Positions 7,821 through 17,467 of a DNA stretch of 64,000 bases are shown one piece after another. Source of the DNA: Neorhizobium sp. NCHU2750 (GTDB lineage Bacteria; Pseudomonadota; Alphaproteobacteria; Rhizobiales; Rhizobiaceae); contig NZ_CP030827.1 of assembly GCF_003597675.1 (NCBI RefSeq), positions 310,001-374,000 on the forward strand. The letters run 5' to 3'. Position numbers and translations under genes: made by a program. How positions within the stretch are numbered: position 1 is the stretch's first letter; every line of letters starts with the position of its first letter. The notes under the pieces are model-generated. The model did not search any database. It was not told the DNA's origin and saw only the letters and a list, made by a program, of their open reading frames with translations.

Positions 7821-9665
7821 ATGTACGGGCCGATGGACGCCGATCGAGACGACGGAGAGCTGCAGGGGGTTCTGCCTGAAGCACGACCGTCGATCCTGCG
7901 CCGATTGAGCCCGGCCTTCCTCGTCATCGGCATCACGGCCGGCCTGGGCGCAGGCGTGCCGCTGGCCGCCACCCAGTTTCTCGACGTGACCTACAGGGCG
8001 CAGGCGCAGATCTCGGCAGGCGAGGGCGATCGCGACCATGTCGCAACAGCCATCCATGACCTCCAGTCCCGCGCCACGCTGGACAATGTCATCCGCGCGC
8101 TCAACCTCGGGCGCGGTGACGAGTTTTCTGCGAACCGTCCGACGGTGACAAAGGTGATTTCCGACGTCCTGTCCGGCGACGTGACCACGGTCTCCGAGGC
8201 GGAGGATGCGGTGCGCCAGCGGCTGCGCAATGCCATCTCCGTCGATTACTCTGCCGATGATCAGAAGATCGAACTCGACGCCGTGGCAGCAAACCCGGCC
8301 AAGGCGGCCACGCTCGCCAACCGCCTTGCAGACGAGTTGCGCCGCCTGCTCGCCACAGGCAGCGGCCCCGCACGTGATCCGCAGCTTGACAAAATGCGCG
8401 CCGCCGCCGACCGGGCCGATGCCGCACTGGCAGGCTTCGCGGCCAAGCTTGACGGCGATACGCGGACAAGGCTGAAGACCTTCGAGGACGACCGCAGCTC
8501 GGTCGAGGCAGGTCTCGGCGAGGCCGAGCAACAGGTGAAGGATCTCACCGCCAAGCAGGCGCTTGCGGCATCGATGACCCTCTCCGACGTGCTGACCAAG
8601 CCATTGCCCGACAGCTTGGAATTCACCGGCCTCGAATATGCGCGGCAGCGATATGTGCAGGCCGATCTGGTGCTGCAGCAGCTCTCCGTCACGCTCGGGC
8701 CTCTTCATCCAAGACGAGCGGCCGCCCAGTCCGTCGTCGATGGCGCCCGGCGCGACATCGGCAGCGCCCTGAGCAAGCTCTCCGTCTCGCTGAAGGATGA
8801 GGTCGCTTCGGCGACGACATCCCTTGCCGATCTCAAGAACCATCAGGCCGCCCTGTTGGCCGACACGCAGCTGAACGACATCTCGAAGCAGCTGACCACG
8901 CTCCAGAACGCCGCCGACGAGGCCCGCAGCAATCTGGAAAAGCTGCAGGCTTCCGCGCCCGTCTCGAAACCGGCCGTGCTTGCTCTCCCGCCCGTGCTGA
9001 TGCCGGCCACCGCTGCCTCGGTGACCCGGCTCGGACCGGACATGACGATGCTCGCCGGTATCGGCGCGGCGACCGGCCTGGTCATCGGCCTTGCTTTGTC
9101 GGCGCTGGGCTATCGTCGCCAATCGCGCCTTGCGGACGAACTGGACGACATGCCGATCGAGCTTGAGATCCCTGATGCGGACATCCTGCCGCAAAGGCAG
9201 CAGCAGGCGTATCCGCATGTGCCGGCCGCCATGCTGGTCGAGCCTGTCATCATGCAGGACATGGCGCAGGATGAGGATGCCGATGATCGCGTCATCGACA
9301 TCGATCATCTCCTGCTCGAACCCGGTCATGGCCGTCCCGTTGCCGCGAACGACCTTGTGCAAGATGACGACCTCGAGCCGCGCTTTGCCGCCAATGACAC
9401 AACCTCGTTCGGTGATCGGATGAGGTCGCTTCTGGTCGAGCACCAGAGACTTGCCGAACAGGCGGACCTTCCGGCACTGCTTGCCGCCGCCGTCGATCAT
9501 GCCCGCCGCCGCCTGGCGGAAGCCGACGGGCAGTCGCTTGTCGCCGCACAGCTGAGCGAGACAGGCCACGATATCGACGAACTTCTGGAATTCCAGCGCG
9601 AGCTTTCGGAATTGCGGGAACTGATCCGCCTCCATTCCACCAGCGATCTCAAGGCAACCGGCTGA
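7821..9665 (+). CDS. Wzz/GumC-like polysaccharide co-polymerase without kinase domain
   Basis: 614 residues. A first membrane segment spans about residues 31-54, followed by a long periplasmic region rich in Ala, Glu and Lys with coiled-coil character (residues about 60-395), and a second membrane segment at about 412-433 (LAGIGAATGLVIGLALSALG). This is the topology of chain-length determinant proteins of Wzx/Wzy pathways. The cytoplasmic tail (about 180 residues) has no Walker A/B motifs, so it is not a BY-kinase; it is acidic and probably partly disordered. The preceding WecG-like gene and nearby glycosyltransferase suggest a surface polysaccharide locus, although no polymerase or flippase is in view. 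Start ATG 7821 is preceded by a GGTGG-type ribosome site. Confidence 0.65.
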   Translation: MYGPMDADRDDGELQGVLPEARPSILRRLSPAFLVIGITAGLGAGVPLAATQFLDVTYRAQAQISAGEGDRDHVATAIHDLQSRATLDNVIRALNLGRGDEFSANRPTVTKVISDVLSGDVTTVSEAEDAVRQRLRNAISVDYSADDQKIELDAVAANPAKAATLANRLADELRRLLATGSGPARDPQLDKMRAAADRADAALAGFAAKLDGDTRTRLKTFEDDRSSVEAGLGEAEQQVKDLTAKQALAASMTLSDVLTKPLPDSLEFTGLEYARQRYVQADLVLQQLSVTLGPLHPRRAAAQSVVDGARRDIGSALSKLSVSLKDEVASATTSLADLKNHQAALLADTQLNDISKQLTTLQNAADEARSNLEKLQASAPVSKPAVLALPPVLMPATAASVTRLGPDMTMLAGIGAATGLVIGLALSALGYRRQSRLADELDDMPIELEIPDADILPQRQQQAYPHVPAAMLVEPVIMQDMAQDEDADDRVIDIDHLLLEPGHGRPVAANDLVQDDDLEPRFAANDTTSFGDRMRSLLVEHQRLAEQADLPALLAAAVDHARRRLAEADGQSLVAAQLSETGHDIDELLEFQRELSELRELIRLHSTSDLKATG

Positions 9666-9841
9666 AGCTTGCATCCCGGCCTCGGCCCGACGTCGCGGCG
9701 CCCCCGTTGGATAGGCTCGTCTACGGTCAGCCCCGCCGACAAATTCCTTGCATTTGCCTGATCGGGACAGCATAGGGCGTTCACGGGCAATCGGGCTTTT
9801 GCCGATCCCCTAATTTGACGCTGAGAAGCGAGGAGTTCACC

Positions 9842-10741
9842 GTGGCATTTGTGATTGATGGCAAGGAAGCAGCAGCTTCCGTCATTTCCGCTGTAACCGC
9901 AGCATCCGCATCGCTGAAGGAAAGAACCGGCATCGCCCCCGGTCTCGCCGTCGTCATCGTTGGCAACGATCCGGCAAGCCACGCCTATGTCAATTCCAAG
10001 GGCAAGATGGCCAAGCAATGCGGCTTCAACTCCATCCAGCACACGCTGCCGGAAGAGACGACGCAGGAAGATCTGCAGGCGCTGGTCGACACGCTGAATG
10101 CCGATCCGGCCGTCCACGGTATCCTCGTCCAGCTGCCGCTGCCGAAGCATTTCGACAGCGACGTCATCATCCAGTCTATCCTGCCGCAAAAGGATGTCGA
10201 CGGGTTGAGCATCGCCAATGCCGGCAAGATCGCCACCGGTGACCTTGAAACCGGCCTGATCTCCTGCACCCCTGCCGGCGCTATGCTGCTGGTCAAGCGC
10301 GTCCATGGCGAGGATCTCTCGGGCCTCAACGCCGTCGTCATCGGCCGTTCCAACCTGTTCGGCAAGCCGATGGGTCTTCTGCTTCTCGCCGCCAACGCCA
10401 CCGTCACCATGGCGCATTCGAGGACGAAGGATCTCGCTTCCGTCTGCCGCAATGCCGATATTCTGGTCGCCGCCGTCGGCCGTGCGGAAATGGTCCGGCG
10501 CGATTGGGTGAAGCCCGGTGCCACCGTCATCGATGTCGGCATCAATCGCGTCCCGGCACCGGAAAAGGGAGAAGGCAAGACCAAGCTCGTTGGCGACGTC
10601 GCCTTTGCCGAAGCCTCCGAAGTGGCGAAGTCGATTACTCCGGTTCCCGGCGGCGTCGGACCGATGACGATCGCCATGCTGATGGCCAACACGGTCATCG
10701 CCGCGCACCGTGCCTGCAGCCTTTCCGTGCCGAAATTCTGA
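9842..10741 (+). CDS. folD: Methylenetetrahydrofolate dehydrogenase/cyclohydrolase FolD
   Basis: 299 residues. It catalyses NADP-dependent oxidation of 5,10-methylene-THF and hydrolysis of methenyl-THF in cytosolic one-carbon metabolism. Visible hallmarks are the Y-V-N-S-K substrate-site segment (catalytic Lys), PQKDVDGLS, the [11 protein letters not shown] nucleotide-binding loop and the C-terminal [11 protein letters not shown] signature. The start is placed at GTG 9842 because AGGAG lies 6 nt upstream and the protein then begins MAFVIDGK, as FolD proteins usually do; an upstream in-frame TTG at 9815 has no such support. It lies 144 bp upstream of aglE, where S. meliloti has the aglR regulator (from memory). 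Confidence 0.95.
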   Translation: MAFVIDGKEAAASVISAVTAASASLKERTGIAPGLAVVIVGNDPASHAYVNSKGKMAKQCGFNSIQHTLPEETTQEDLQALVDTLNADPAVHGILVQLPLPKHFDSDVIIQSILPQKDVDGLSIANAGKIATGDLETGLISCTPAGAMLLVKRVHGEDLSGLNAVVIGRSNLFGKPMGLLLLAANATVTMAHSRTKDLASVCRNADILVAAVGRAEMVRRDWVKPGATVIDVGINRVPAPEKGEGKTKLVGDVAFAEASEVAKSITPVPGGVGPMTIAMLMANTVIAAHRACSLSVPKF

Positions 10742-10885
10742 CTTTGGAACATTTGTCGCGCCTTGGTTGCGACGGCGCCTCTTGATTCCTCTGCTGGCGC
10801 GTTAAATCATCTCTCCGGTTGCCGTCCCATCAAGGCGGCAACTCTTCGGATCGACTTAAACGATTTTGAGAGGGAGGAGGATTTG

Positions 10886-12247
10886 ATGAGGGCTTCCATA
10901 GTCATAGGCACCGCCCTGGCGGCCATGATCGCGGGCATGGCAAACGCGCAGGAACTGAAGTTTCCGCCCGGCCAGGACGCCAAGTTCAACTGGAAGAGCT
11001 ACGAGGATTTCAAGGCGGCCCATGCCGACCTGAAGGGCCAGAGCCTGACGCTGTTCGGCCCCTGGCGCGGCGAGGACGAAGTGCTGTTCAACAGCGTGCT
11101 CGCCTATTTCAATGCGGCCACCGGCATTAACGGCAAATATTCCTCGTCGGAAAACTACGAGCAGCAGATCGTCATCGATACCCAGGCGGGCTCCCCACCG
11201 AATATCGCCATCATGCCCCAGCCCGGCCTTCTCGCCGACCTCGCGCCCAAGGGCTATCTCGCGCCGCTCGGCAAGGAGACGGAGGATTGGGTCCGGACCA
11301 ATTACGGCTCCGGCGAAGACTGGATCCGTTACGGCACCTACAAGGGCAAGGACGGCAAGCAAGGCTATTTCGGCTTTCCCTTCAAGGCCGACCTGAAATC
11401 GATCGTCTGGTACGTGCCGGAAAACTTCGAGGAAGCCGGTTACGAGGTCCCGAAGACGATGGAGGACCTGATCAAGCTCTCCGACCAGATCGTCAAGGAC
11501 GGCGGCGTGCCGTGGTGCATCGGTCTCGGTTCGGGCGGCGCCACCGGCTGGCCGGCGACCGACTGGGTCGAGGACATGATGCTGCGCACCCAGAAGCCAG
11601 AGGTCTACGACAAGTGGATCACCAACGAAGTGAAGTTCAACGATCCGGCCGTCGTCGGTGCGATCGAGGAATTCGGCCGCTTCGCCAAGAATGACAAATA
11701 TGTCGCCGGTGGCGTCCCGGCCGTCGCCTCCACTGATTTCCGCGACAGCCCGAAGGGTCTCTTCGACATTCCGCCGAAATGCTACATGCATCATCAGGCG
11801 TCCTTCGTGCCCTCCTTCTTCCCGCCGGACAAGAAGCTCGGCGTCGATGCCGATTTCTTCTATCTGCCGACCTTCGCCTCCAAGCCGGAACTCGGCACGC
11901 CGGTTCTGGGCGCCGGCACGCTCTTCACCATCACCAAGGATAGTCCTGCCGCGCGCGCCTTCATCGAGTTCCTGAAGACGCCGATCGCCCATGAAGTGTG
12001 GATGGCGCAGACCTCCTTCCTCACCCCCTACAAGGGCGTCAATCTCGATGCCTATGCCAATGACATCATGAAGAAGGAGGGCGATCTCCTGACCAAGGCC
12101 ACCACCTTCCGCTTCGATGCCTCCGACCTGATGCCCGGCAAGATCGGCGCCGGTGCCTTCTGGACCGGCATGATCGACTATGTCGGCGGCAAGGACGCCA
12201 AGGCCTCGGCCGACGAGATCCAGAAGGCCTGGGACGGGTTGAAGTAG
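10886..12247 (+). CDS. aglE: Alpha-glucoside ABC transporter, periplasmic binding protein
   Basis: 453 residues with a Sec signal peptide (MRASIVIGTALAAMIAGMAN, cleavage near AQA/QEL). It is a family 1 extracellular solute-binding protein; the ordered neighbours aglF, aglG, aglA and aglK identify it as the binding protein for sucrose, maltose, trehalose and related alpha-glucosides described in S. meliloti. The start ATG 10886 follows a strong GGGAGGAGG ribosome site; in-frame codons upstream would destroy the signal peptide. The gene heads an operon running to aglK. A RIME-like repeat separates it from aglF, which could lower downstream expression relative to the binding protein (inference). 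Confidence 0.9.
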   Translation: MRASIVIGTALAAMIAGMANAQELKFPPGQDAKFNWKSYEDFKAAHADLKGQSLTLFGPWRGEDEVLFNSVLAYFNAATGINGKYSSSENYEQQIVIDTQAGSPPNIAIMPQPGLLADLAPKGYLAPLGKETEDWVRTNYGSGEDWIRYGTYKGKDGKQGYFGFPFKADLKSIVWYVPENFEEAGYEVPKTMEDLIKLSDQIVKDGGVPWCIGLGSGGATGWPATDWVEDMMLRTQKPEVYDKWITNEVKFNDPAVVGAIEEFGRFAKNDKYVAGGVPAVASTDFRDSPKGLFDIPPKCYMHHQASFVPSFFPPDKKLGVDADFFYLPTFASKPELGTPVLGAGTLFTITKDSPAARAFIEFLKTPIAHEVWMAQTSFLTPYKGVNLDAYANDIMKKEGDLLTKATTFRFDASDLMPGKIGAGAFWTGMIDYVGGKDAKASADEIQKAWDGLK

Positions 12248-12262
12248 GGGTTCGGCGCTCCG

Positions 12263-12397
12263 AATACCCCCTCTGGCCTGCCGGCCATCTCCCCCACAAG
12301 GGGGGAGAAGACCCAGCCGCTTTCTCCTCGCCCGGTCTCTGACACCGAGGGCACGGCTGGGTTAGGCCCTCCCCCTTGTGGGGAGGGTGGGGAGGGG
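12263..12397. repeat. RIME-like rhizobial intergenic mosaic element, copy 1
   Basis: About 135 bp between aglE and aglF. It contains palindromic modules: CTGGCCTGCCGGCCATCT followed by TCCCCCACAAGGGGGGAGA, and near the other end CCCTCCCCCTTGTGGGGAGGG. The same module order occurs at 30227-30350. This matches the two-palindrome layout of RIME repeats known from Rhizobiaceae. It probably folds into stable hairpins in the agl mRNA. Confidence 0.75.
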
Positions 12398-12452
12398 ACT
12401 TTCTTGAAAAGCGGCGATCCAGCCAAATAATAAAACAACAGGGAGGGGCAGA

Positions 12453-13466
12453 ATGGCATCGCAGATCGTAACAGCCTTCGGGGCCGTCATTGCCGGCGTC
12501 TTCGCCTGTGCCTTCTATTACTGGTTCTCCGACAAGCTGCTGCAGATCGCCTTTCCGGTGCGCGGCGGGGATGCGCGGCGGGCTTCGGCGAACCTGCGTA
12601 TCCATGCCGCGATCCGCCCCTGGCTGTTCCTCGGCCCGGCGCTGATCCTTCTCGCCGTCTATCTCGTCTATCCGGTCATCGCCACCTTCATTCTGTCCTT
12701 CTACGATCGCTCCGGCGGCAATTTCGTCGGGCTTGCCAACTATCGCTGGGCGGCAACCGACGATCAGTTCCGCCAGTCGATCTTCAACAATATCCTCTGG
12801 CTCGCCGTCGTTCCCGCCGCCTGCACCTTCTTCGGCCTCGTCATCGCCGTACTGACCGACCGCATCTGGTGGGGCAATATCGCCAAGAGCCTGATCTTCA
12901 TGCCGATGGCGATCTCCTTCGTCGGCGCCTCGGTGATCTGGAAATTCATCTACGAATATCGCGGTGCCGAAGGCCCGCAGATCGGCCTCCTCAACGCCAT
13001 CGTGCAATATTTCGGCGGCGATCCGCAGGTCTGGATCGCGCTGCCGCTGTGGAACAACTTCTTCCTGATGGCGATCCTGATCTGGATCCAGACCGGCTTT
13101 GCCATGGTCATCCTGTCTGCGGCACTGCGCGGCATTCCCGAAGAGACGATCGAGGCCGCCGTCATCGATGGCGCCAATGGCTGGCAGATCTTCTGGAAGA
13201 TCATGGTACCGCAGATCTGGGGCACCATCGCCGTCGTCTGGACGACGATCACCATTCTCGTTCTGAAGGTCTTCGACATCGTTTTGACCATGACCAACGG
13301 CCAGTGGAATACGATGGTTCTCGCCAACCTGATGTTCGACTGGATGTTCCGCGGCGGCGGCGACAGTGGCCGAAGCGCCGTCATCGCGCTGGTCATCATG
13401 GCGGCCGTCACACCGATCATGATCTGGAATATCCGCCAGGTGAAGGATGAAGGGGGCGAGCACTGA
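12453..13466 (+). CDS. aglF: Alpha-glucoside ABC transporter permease
   Basis: 337 residues of MalF type. An N-terminal membrane segment (about residues 5-27) precedes the main permease region beginning with PWLFLGPALILLAVYLVYP. The cytoplasmic EAA loop that contacts the ATPase reads IEAAVIDGANGWQIFWKIMVPQI. The gene starts with GGGAGGGGCAG ahead of ATG 12453 and ends 1 bp before aglG, so the two are probably translationally coupled. It forms the inner-membrane channel with AglG, powered by AglK. Confidence 0.9.
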   Translation: MASQIVTAFGAVIAGVFACAFYYWFSDKLLQIAFPVRGGDARRASANLRIHAAIRPWLFLGPALILLAVYLVYPVIATFILSFYDRSGGNFVGLANYRWAATDDQFRQSIFNNILWLAVVPAACTFFGLVIAVLTDRIWWGNIAKSLIFMPMAISFVGASVIWKFIYEYRGAEGPQIGLLNAIVQYFGGDPQVWIALPLWNNFFLMAILIWIQTGFAMVILSAALRGIPEETIEAAVIDGANGWQIFWKIMVPQIWGTIAVVWTTITILVLKVFDIVLTMTNGQWNTMVLANLMFDWMFRGGGDSGRSAVIALVIMAAVTPIMIWNIRQVKDEGGEH

Positions 13467-13467
13467 G

Positions 13468-14637
13468 ATGACCATCACAGCCCTCCGCCGCATCGGCCTT
13501 CCACGTCTCATCGTTCATATTTCGGTTCTGGCGATCTGCATTCTCTGGCTGATCCCGACGATCGGCATCTTCGTCACATCGTTCCGCGATCCCGGCCAGA
13601 TCGCCTCGTCCGGCTGGTGGACGGCCTTCTCCGGCGCCACGGAAACCAGTGCGGCGCGCCTCGGCGAACCCTCGACGGCGAGACAGGACGGAGCAAACTA
13701 TGTGATCTCCGGCTCGGTCTTCGACGGCGGCCAGGAGGCGGCGAAGAAGGGCGATGTCCGCGCCTTCGGCACCAAGGTCGCGGCCCCCACCGAATTTTCA
13801 GCCGGTGAAACGGCCGATCTCGGCGATGGCGAGACGCTCACCGTCAACGAAGACGGCACTTATACCTATCTGAAGAACGCCCCCTTCACCGACAAGCGCG
13901 GCAGGCGGGTCTATCTCTCGGTCGCCCAGCCGCCCCATTTCACCCTTGATAATTACCGCACCGTTTTGACCTCGCAGGGCATCGGCCAGGCCTTCGTCAA
14001 TTCGCTGACAGTCGCGGTCCCCGCTACCATCATCCCGATCCTGATCGCCGCCTTTGCCGCCTATGCCCTGTCCTGGATGCATTTTCCCGGCCGCGCGATC
14101 CTGATTGCCGTCGTCGTCGGCCTGATCGTCGTGCCCTTGCAGATGTCGCTGATCCCGCTTCTGACGATGTATAACGAGATCGGCAGCTTCTTCGGCGTCG
14201 CCTCGCGCAGCTATGTCGGCATCTGGCTGGCGCATGCGGCCTTCGGCATGCCGCTCGCCATCTATCTCCTGCGCAACTATATCGCCGGCCTGCCCAAGGA
14301 GGTGATCGAATCAGCCCGTGTCGATGGTGCCAGCGATTTCGAAATCTTCGTGCGTATTGTGCTGCCGCTCTCGTTTCCGGCGCTCGCATCGTTTTCCATC
14401 TTCCAGTTCCTTTGGACCTGGAACGATCTTCTCGTCGCCATGGTCTTCCTCGGCACCGGCAAGGACCAACTGGTCCTGACGGGAGCATTGAACGCACTTT
14501 TGGGCTCCATGGGCGGCAAATGGGAAATCCTCACCGCTTCGGCCTTCATTACCATCCTCGTCCCGATTATCGTCTTTTTTGCGCTGCAGCGTTATCTCGT
14601 CCGCGGCCTGCTTGCAGGCTCCGTCAAGGGCGGCTGA
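13468..14637 (+). CDS. aglG: Alpha-glucoside ABC transporter permease with large periplasmic insert
   Basis: 389 residues, MalG type. After the first membrane segment (IVHISVLAICILWLIPTIG) comes a periplasmic stretch of about 100 residues, including a Gly/Asp-rich part (GDGETLTVNEDGTYTY), before the usual permease core. The EAA loop reads ESARVDGASDFEIFVRIVLP. ATG 13468 lies 1 bp after the aglF stop; an alternative ATG at 13447 would overlap aglF by 20 bp and add seven residues. It partners AglF. Confidence 0.9.
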   Translation: MTITALRRIGLPRLIVHISVLAICILWLIPTIGIFVTSFRDPGQIASSGWWTAFSGATETSAARLGEPSTARQDGANYVISGSVFDGGQEAAKKGDVRAFGTKVAAPTEFSAGETADLGDGETLTVNEDGTYTYLKNAPFTDKRGRRVYLSVAQPPHFTLDNYRTVLTSQGIGQAFVNSLTVAVPATIIPILIAAFAAYALSWMHFPGRAILIAVVVGLIVVPLQMSLIPLLTMYNEIGSFFGVASRSYVGIWLAHAAFGMPLAIYLLRNYIAGLPKEVIESARVDGASDFEIFVRIVLPLSFPALASFSIFQFLWTWNDLLVAMVFLGTGKDQLVLTGALNALLGSMGGKWEILTASAFITILVPIIVFFALQRYLVRGLLAGSVKGG

Positions 14638-14687
14638 GGTCGTGGCCATCCGTTTGAACCCGTCACAATAACCCACAAGGATATTGA

Positions 14688-16355
14688 ATGAGCATTCCCG
14701 CAGAAGCCGGCGCGACACCCGACAAGGTCATCGATCGGGACTGGTGGCGCGGTGCCGTCATCTACCAGATCTACCCGCGCTCCTTCCAGGATTCCAATGG
14801 CGACGGCATCGGCGACATGAAGGGCATCACCGCCCGTCTGCCGCATGTGGCAGCGCTTGGTGCCGATGCGGTGTGGATCTCGCCCTTCTTCCCGTCGCCG
14901 ATGAAGGATTTCGGCTACGACGTGTCGAACTATACCGATGTCGATCCGATGTTCGGCACGCTGTCGGATTTCGACGGCATGATCGCCGAGGCGCACCGGC
15001 TTGGCATCAAGGTGATGATCGATCTGGTCATGTCGCATACGTCCGACCAGCACCCATGGTTCGTCGAGAGCCGCTCCTCGCGCTTCAATCCCAAGGCCGA
15101 CTGGTATGTCTGGACGGATGCCAGGCCCGATGGCACGCCGCCCAACAACTGGCTGTCGATCTTCGGCGGGTCAGCCTGGCACTGGGATCCGACGCGCATG
15201 CAATATTACATGCACAACTTCCTCACCTCGCAGCCGGACCTCAATCTGCACAATCCGGAAGTCCAGGACGCGCTGCTCGACATGACCCGCTTCTGGCTGA
15301 AGCGCGGCGTCGACGGCTTTCGTCTCGACACGATCAACTTCTACTTCCACGACAAGGAATTGCGCGACAACCCGGCGCTCGCCCCGGAAAGACGCAACGC
15401 CTCCACCGCGCCCGCGGTCAATCCCTATAACTTCCAGGAGCATCTCTACGACAAGAACCGCCCGGAAAATCTCGATTTCCTCAAGCGTTTCCGCGCCGTC
15501 CTCAACGAGTTCCCGGCAATTGCCGCCGTCGGCGAGGTGGGCGACAGCCAGCGCGGGCTCGAAATCGTCGGCGAATACACATCCGGCGATGACAAGATGC
15601 AGATGTGCTACGCCTTCGAATTTCTGGCACCCGATGCCCTGACGCCGTCGCGCGTCAGCGAGGTGCAGAAGGCTTTCTCTGCAGCGGCCCCGGAAGGCTG
15701 GGCCTGCTGGGCCTTCTCCAACCACGATGTGGTGCGCCATGTCAGCCGCTGGGGCCAGGAGGTTCTCGACCGCGATGGTTTCGCCAAGATGCTGTCGGCC
15801 ATCCTTCTGTCGCAGCGCGGTTCCGTCTGCCTCTATCAGGGCGAGGAACTGGGCCTGACGGAAGCCGACATCGCCTATGCCGACCTGCAGGACCCTTACG
15901 GCATCCAGTTCTGGCCCGAATTCAAGGGCCGCGACGGTTGCCGTACCCCGATGCCCTGGGATGCGCAGGCACTGCAGGCGGGTTTCTCGACCGCCGAGCG
16001 CACCTGGCTGCCGATCCCGGTGGAACACCAGTTGAAGGCCGTCAGCGCGCAATATGGCGACCCGTCTTCCGTGCTGGAGCAGTATCGGCGCTTCCTCGCT
16101 TTCCGTAAGGCACATCCGGCCTTCGCCAAGGGCGAGATCGCTTTCCGGCCCATGGACGAACCGCTTCTGGCCTATGAGCGGCAATATGGCAATGAAACCA
16201 TCCTGTGCCTGTTCAACATGAGCCCCAATCCCGTATCAGGCACCCTGCCGTTGGGCGAGTGGGAGGCGCTGGAAGGACATGGTTTCGAGGCCGCGCGCGA
16301 TGGAAAGAGGGTCGAATTGACCGCCTGGGGCGCATTTTTCGCCCGGCGGCTCTGA
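14688..16355 (+). CDS. aglA: Cytoplasmic alpha-glucosidase, GH13
   Basis: 555 residues, no signal peptide. It should hydrolyse imported disaccharides (sucrose, maltose, trehalose type) to monosaccharides in the cytosol. The four GH13 regions are visible: region I DLVMSHTSDQHPW, region II GFRLDTINF with the nucleophile Asp, region III AVGEVGDS with the acid/base Glu, and region IV FSNHDVVRH with the transition-state Asp. The opening WWRGAVIYQIYPRSFQDSNGDGIGD is typical of oligo-1,6-glucosidase/alpha-glucosidase members. It sits between the permeases and the ATPase, as in the S. meliloti agl operon. AAGGATATTGA precedes ATG 14688. Confidence 0.93.
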   Translation: MSIPAEAGATPDKVIDRDWWRGAVIYQIYPRSFQDSNGDGIGDMKGITARLPHVAALGADAVWISPFFPSPMKDFGYDVSNYTDVDPMFGTLSDFDGMIAEAHRLGIKVMIDLVMSHTSDQHPWFVESRSSRFNPKADWYVWTDARPDGTPPNNWLSIFGGSAWHWDPTRMQYYMHNFLTSQPDLNLHNPEVQDALLDMTRFWLKRGVDGFRLDTINFYFHDKELRDNPALAPERRNASTAPAVNPYNFQEHLYDKNRPENLDFLKRFRAVLNEFPAIAAVGEVGDSQRGLEIVGEYTSGDDKMQMCYAFEFLAPDALTPSRVSEVQKAFSAAAPEGWACWAFSNHDVVRHVSRWGQEVLDRDGFAKMLSAILLSQRGSVCLYQGEELGLTEADIAYADLQDPYGIQFWPEFKGRDGCRTPMPWDAQALQAGFSTAERTWLPIPVEHQLKAVSAQYGDPSSVLEQYRRFLAFRKAHPAFAKGEIAFRPMDEPLLAYERQYGNETILCLFNMSPNPVSGTLPLGEWEALEGHGFEAARDGKRVELTAWGAFFARRL

Positions 16356-16378
16356 GGAACGAGGGGAGGAGGACGATC

Positions 16379-17467
16379 ATGACCGGCGTTACATTGAAGG
16401 ACATCCGCAAGACCTATGGCCAGGTCAAGGTGCTGCTCGGCATCGACCTGGAGATAGAACAGGGCGAGTTCATCGTCTTCGTCGGCCCGTCCGGCTGCGG
16501 CAAGTCGACCTTGCTGCGCATGATCGCGGGGCTGGAAAGCGTCACCGCCGGTGAGCTTTCCATCGACGGCGAGGTCGTCAATGACGTGCCTCCCTCGCGC
16601 CGTGGCATCGCCATGGTGTTCCAGTCCTATGCGCTCTACCCGCATATGACGGTCTACGATAACATGGCCTTCGGCATGAAGATCGCGCGGGAAAGCAAGA
16701 CCGAGATCGACCGCCGTGTGCGCGCGGCGGCCGATATCCTGCAGCTCACGCCCTATCTCGACCGCCTGCCCAAGGCACTGTCCGGCGGCCAGCGTCAGCG
16801 CGTCGCCATCGGCCGCGCCATCTGCCGCAACCCGAAGGTCTTCCTCTTCGACGAACCCCTGTCGAACCTCGATGCCGCCCTGCGCGTGGCGACCCGCATC
16901 GAGATAGCCAGGCTGAAGGAGAAGATGGCCGACACGACGATGATCTACGTCACCCATGACCAGGTGGAGGCGATGACGCTCGCCGATCGCATCGTCGTGC
17001 TTTCCGCCGGAAAGATCGAGCAGGTCGGCCCGCCGCTCGAACTCTACGAGCGTCCCGCCAATCTCTTTGTCGCCCGCTTTATCGGCTCGCCAGCGATGAA
17101 CATCCTGCCCGCCACAATTTCCGAAGCGGGCCAGAACACCGTGGTCGCTCTTAAGGGCGGCCGGTCGGCTTCGGTGCCGATCCCGGTCCCGGCGGAAGCG
17201 AAAGGCAAGGCGGCCAGCCTCGGCATTCGCCCGGAAGACCTGATCATCTCGGTCACCGACGACTATCTTTTCGAAGGACGAGTTCTTCTGGTGGAAGCGC
17301 TCGGCGAAGTGACGCTGCTCTATCTCGAATCCGGTCCGGGGGAGGAGCCTGTCATCGCCAAAATGCCGGGCACGACGGACGTTGCCAAGGGCGATATCGT
17401 GCGCCTCAAGGCTCAGCCAGAAAAGCTCCATCTCTTCGATTCCGATGGCCGGACATATCGGCGCTGA
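16379..17467 (+). CDS. aglK: Alpha-glucoside ABC transporter ATPase
   Basis: 362 residues, MalK/UgpC type. Walker A GPSGCGKS near residues 36-43, signature LSGGQRQR, Walker B VFLFDEP and the switch His in YVTHDQ are all intact. The C-terminal 120 residues form the TOBE/regulatory region (LGIRPEDL). The start ATG 16379 follows GAGGGGAGGAGG; an in-frame upstream extension would run back into aglA. Last gene of the agl operon, 23 bp after aglA. Confidence 0.93.
   Translation: MTGVTLKDIRKTYGQVKVLLGIDLEIEQGEFIVFVGPSGCGKSTLLRMIAGLESVTAGELSIDGEVVNDVPPSRRGIAMVFQSYALYPHMTVYDNMAFGMKIARESKTEIDRRVRAAADILQLTPYLDRLPKALSGGQRQRVAIGRAICRNPKVFLFDEPLSNLDAALRVATRIEIARLKEKMADTTMIYVTHDQVEAMTLADRIVVLSAGKIEQVGPPLELYERPANLFVARFIGSPAMNILPATISEAGQNTVVALKGGRSASVPIPVPAEAKGKAASLGIRPEDLIISVTDDYLFEGRVLLVEALGEVTLLYLESGPGEEPVIAKMPGTTDVAKGDIVRLKAQPEKLHLFDSDGRTYRR

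Noticed and set aside
7776..9773. 665-codon minus-strand frame opposite the Wzz-like gene
   Set aside because: Arg/Gly/Gln-rich antisense translation; the plus-strand gene has clear membrane segments and a ribosome site.
10850..10870. Imperfect palindrome ACTTAAACGATTTTGAG upstream of aglE as a LacI-type operator
   Set aside because: Only about 10 of 16 positions are symmetric and no agl regulator is next to it; too weak to annotate.
12263..12397. CRISPR or REP array in the agl operon
   Set aside because: Only two palindromic modules with the layout of RIME; no regular spacers.
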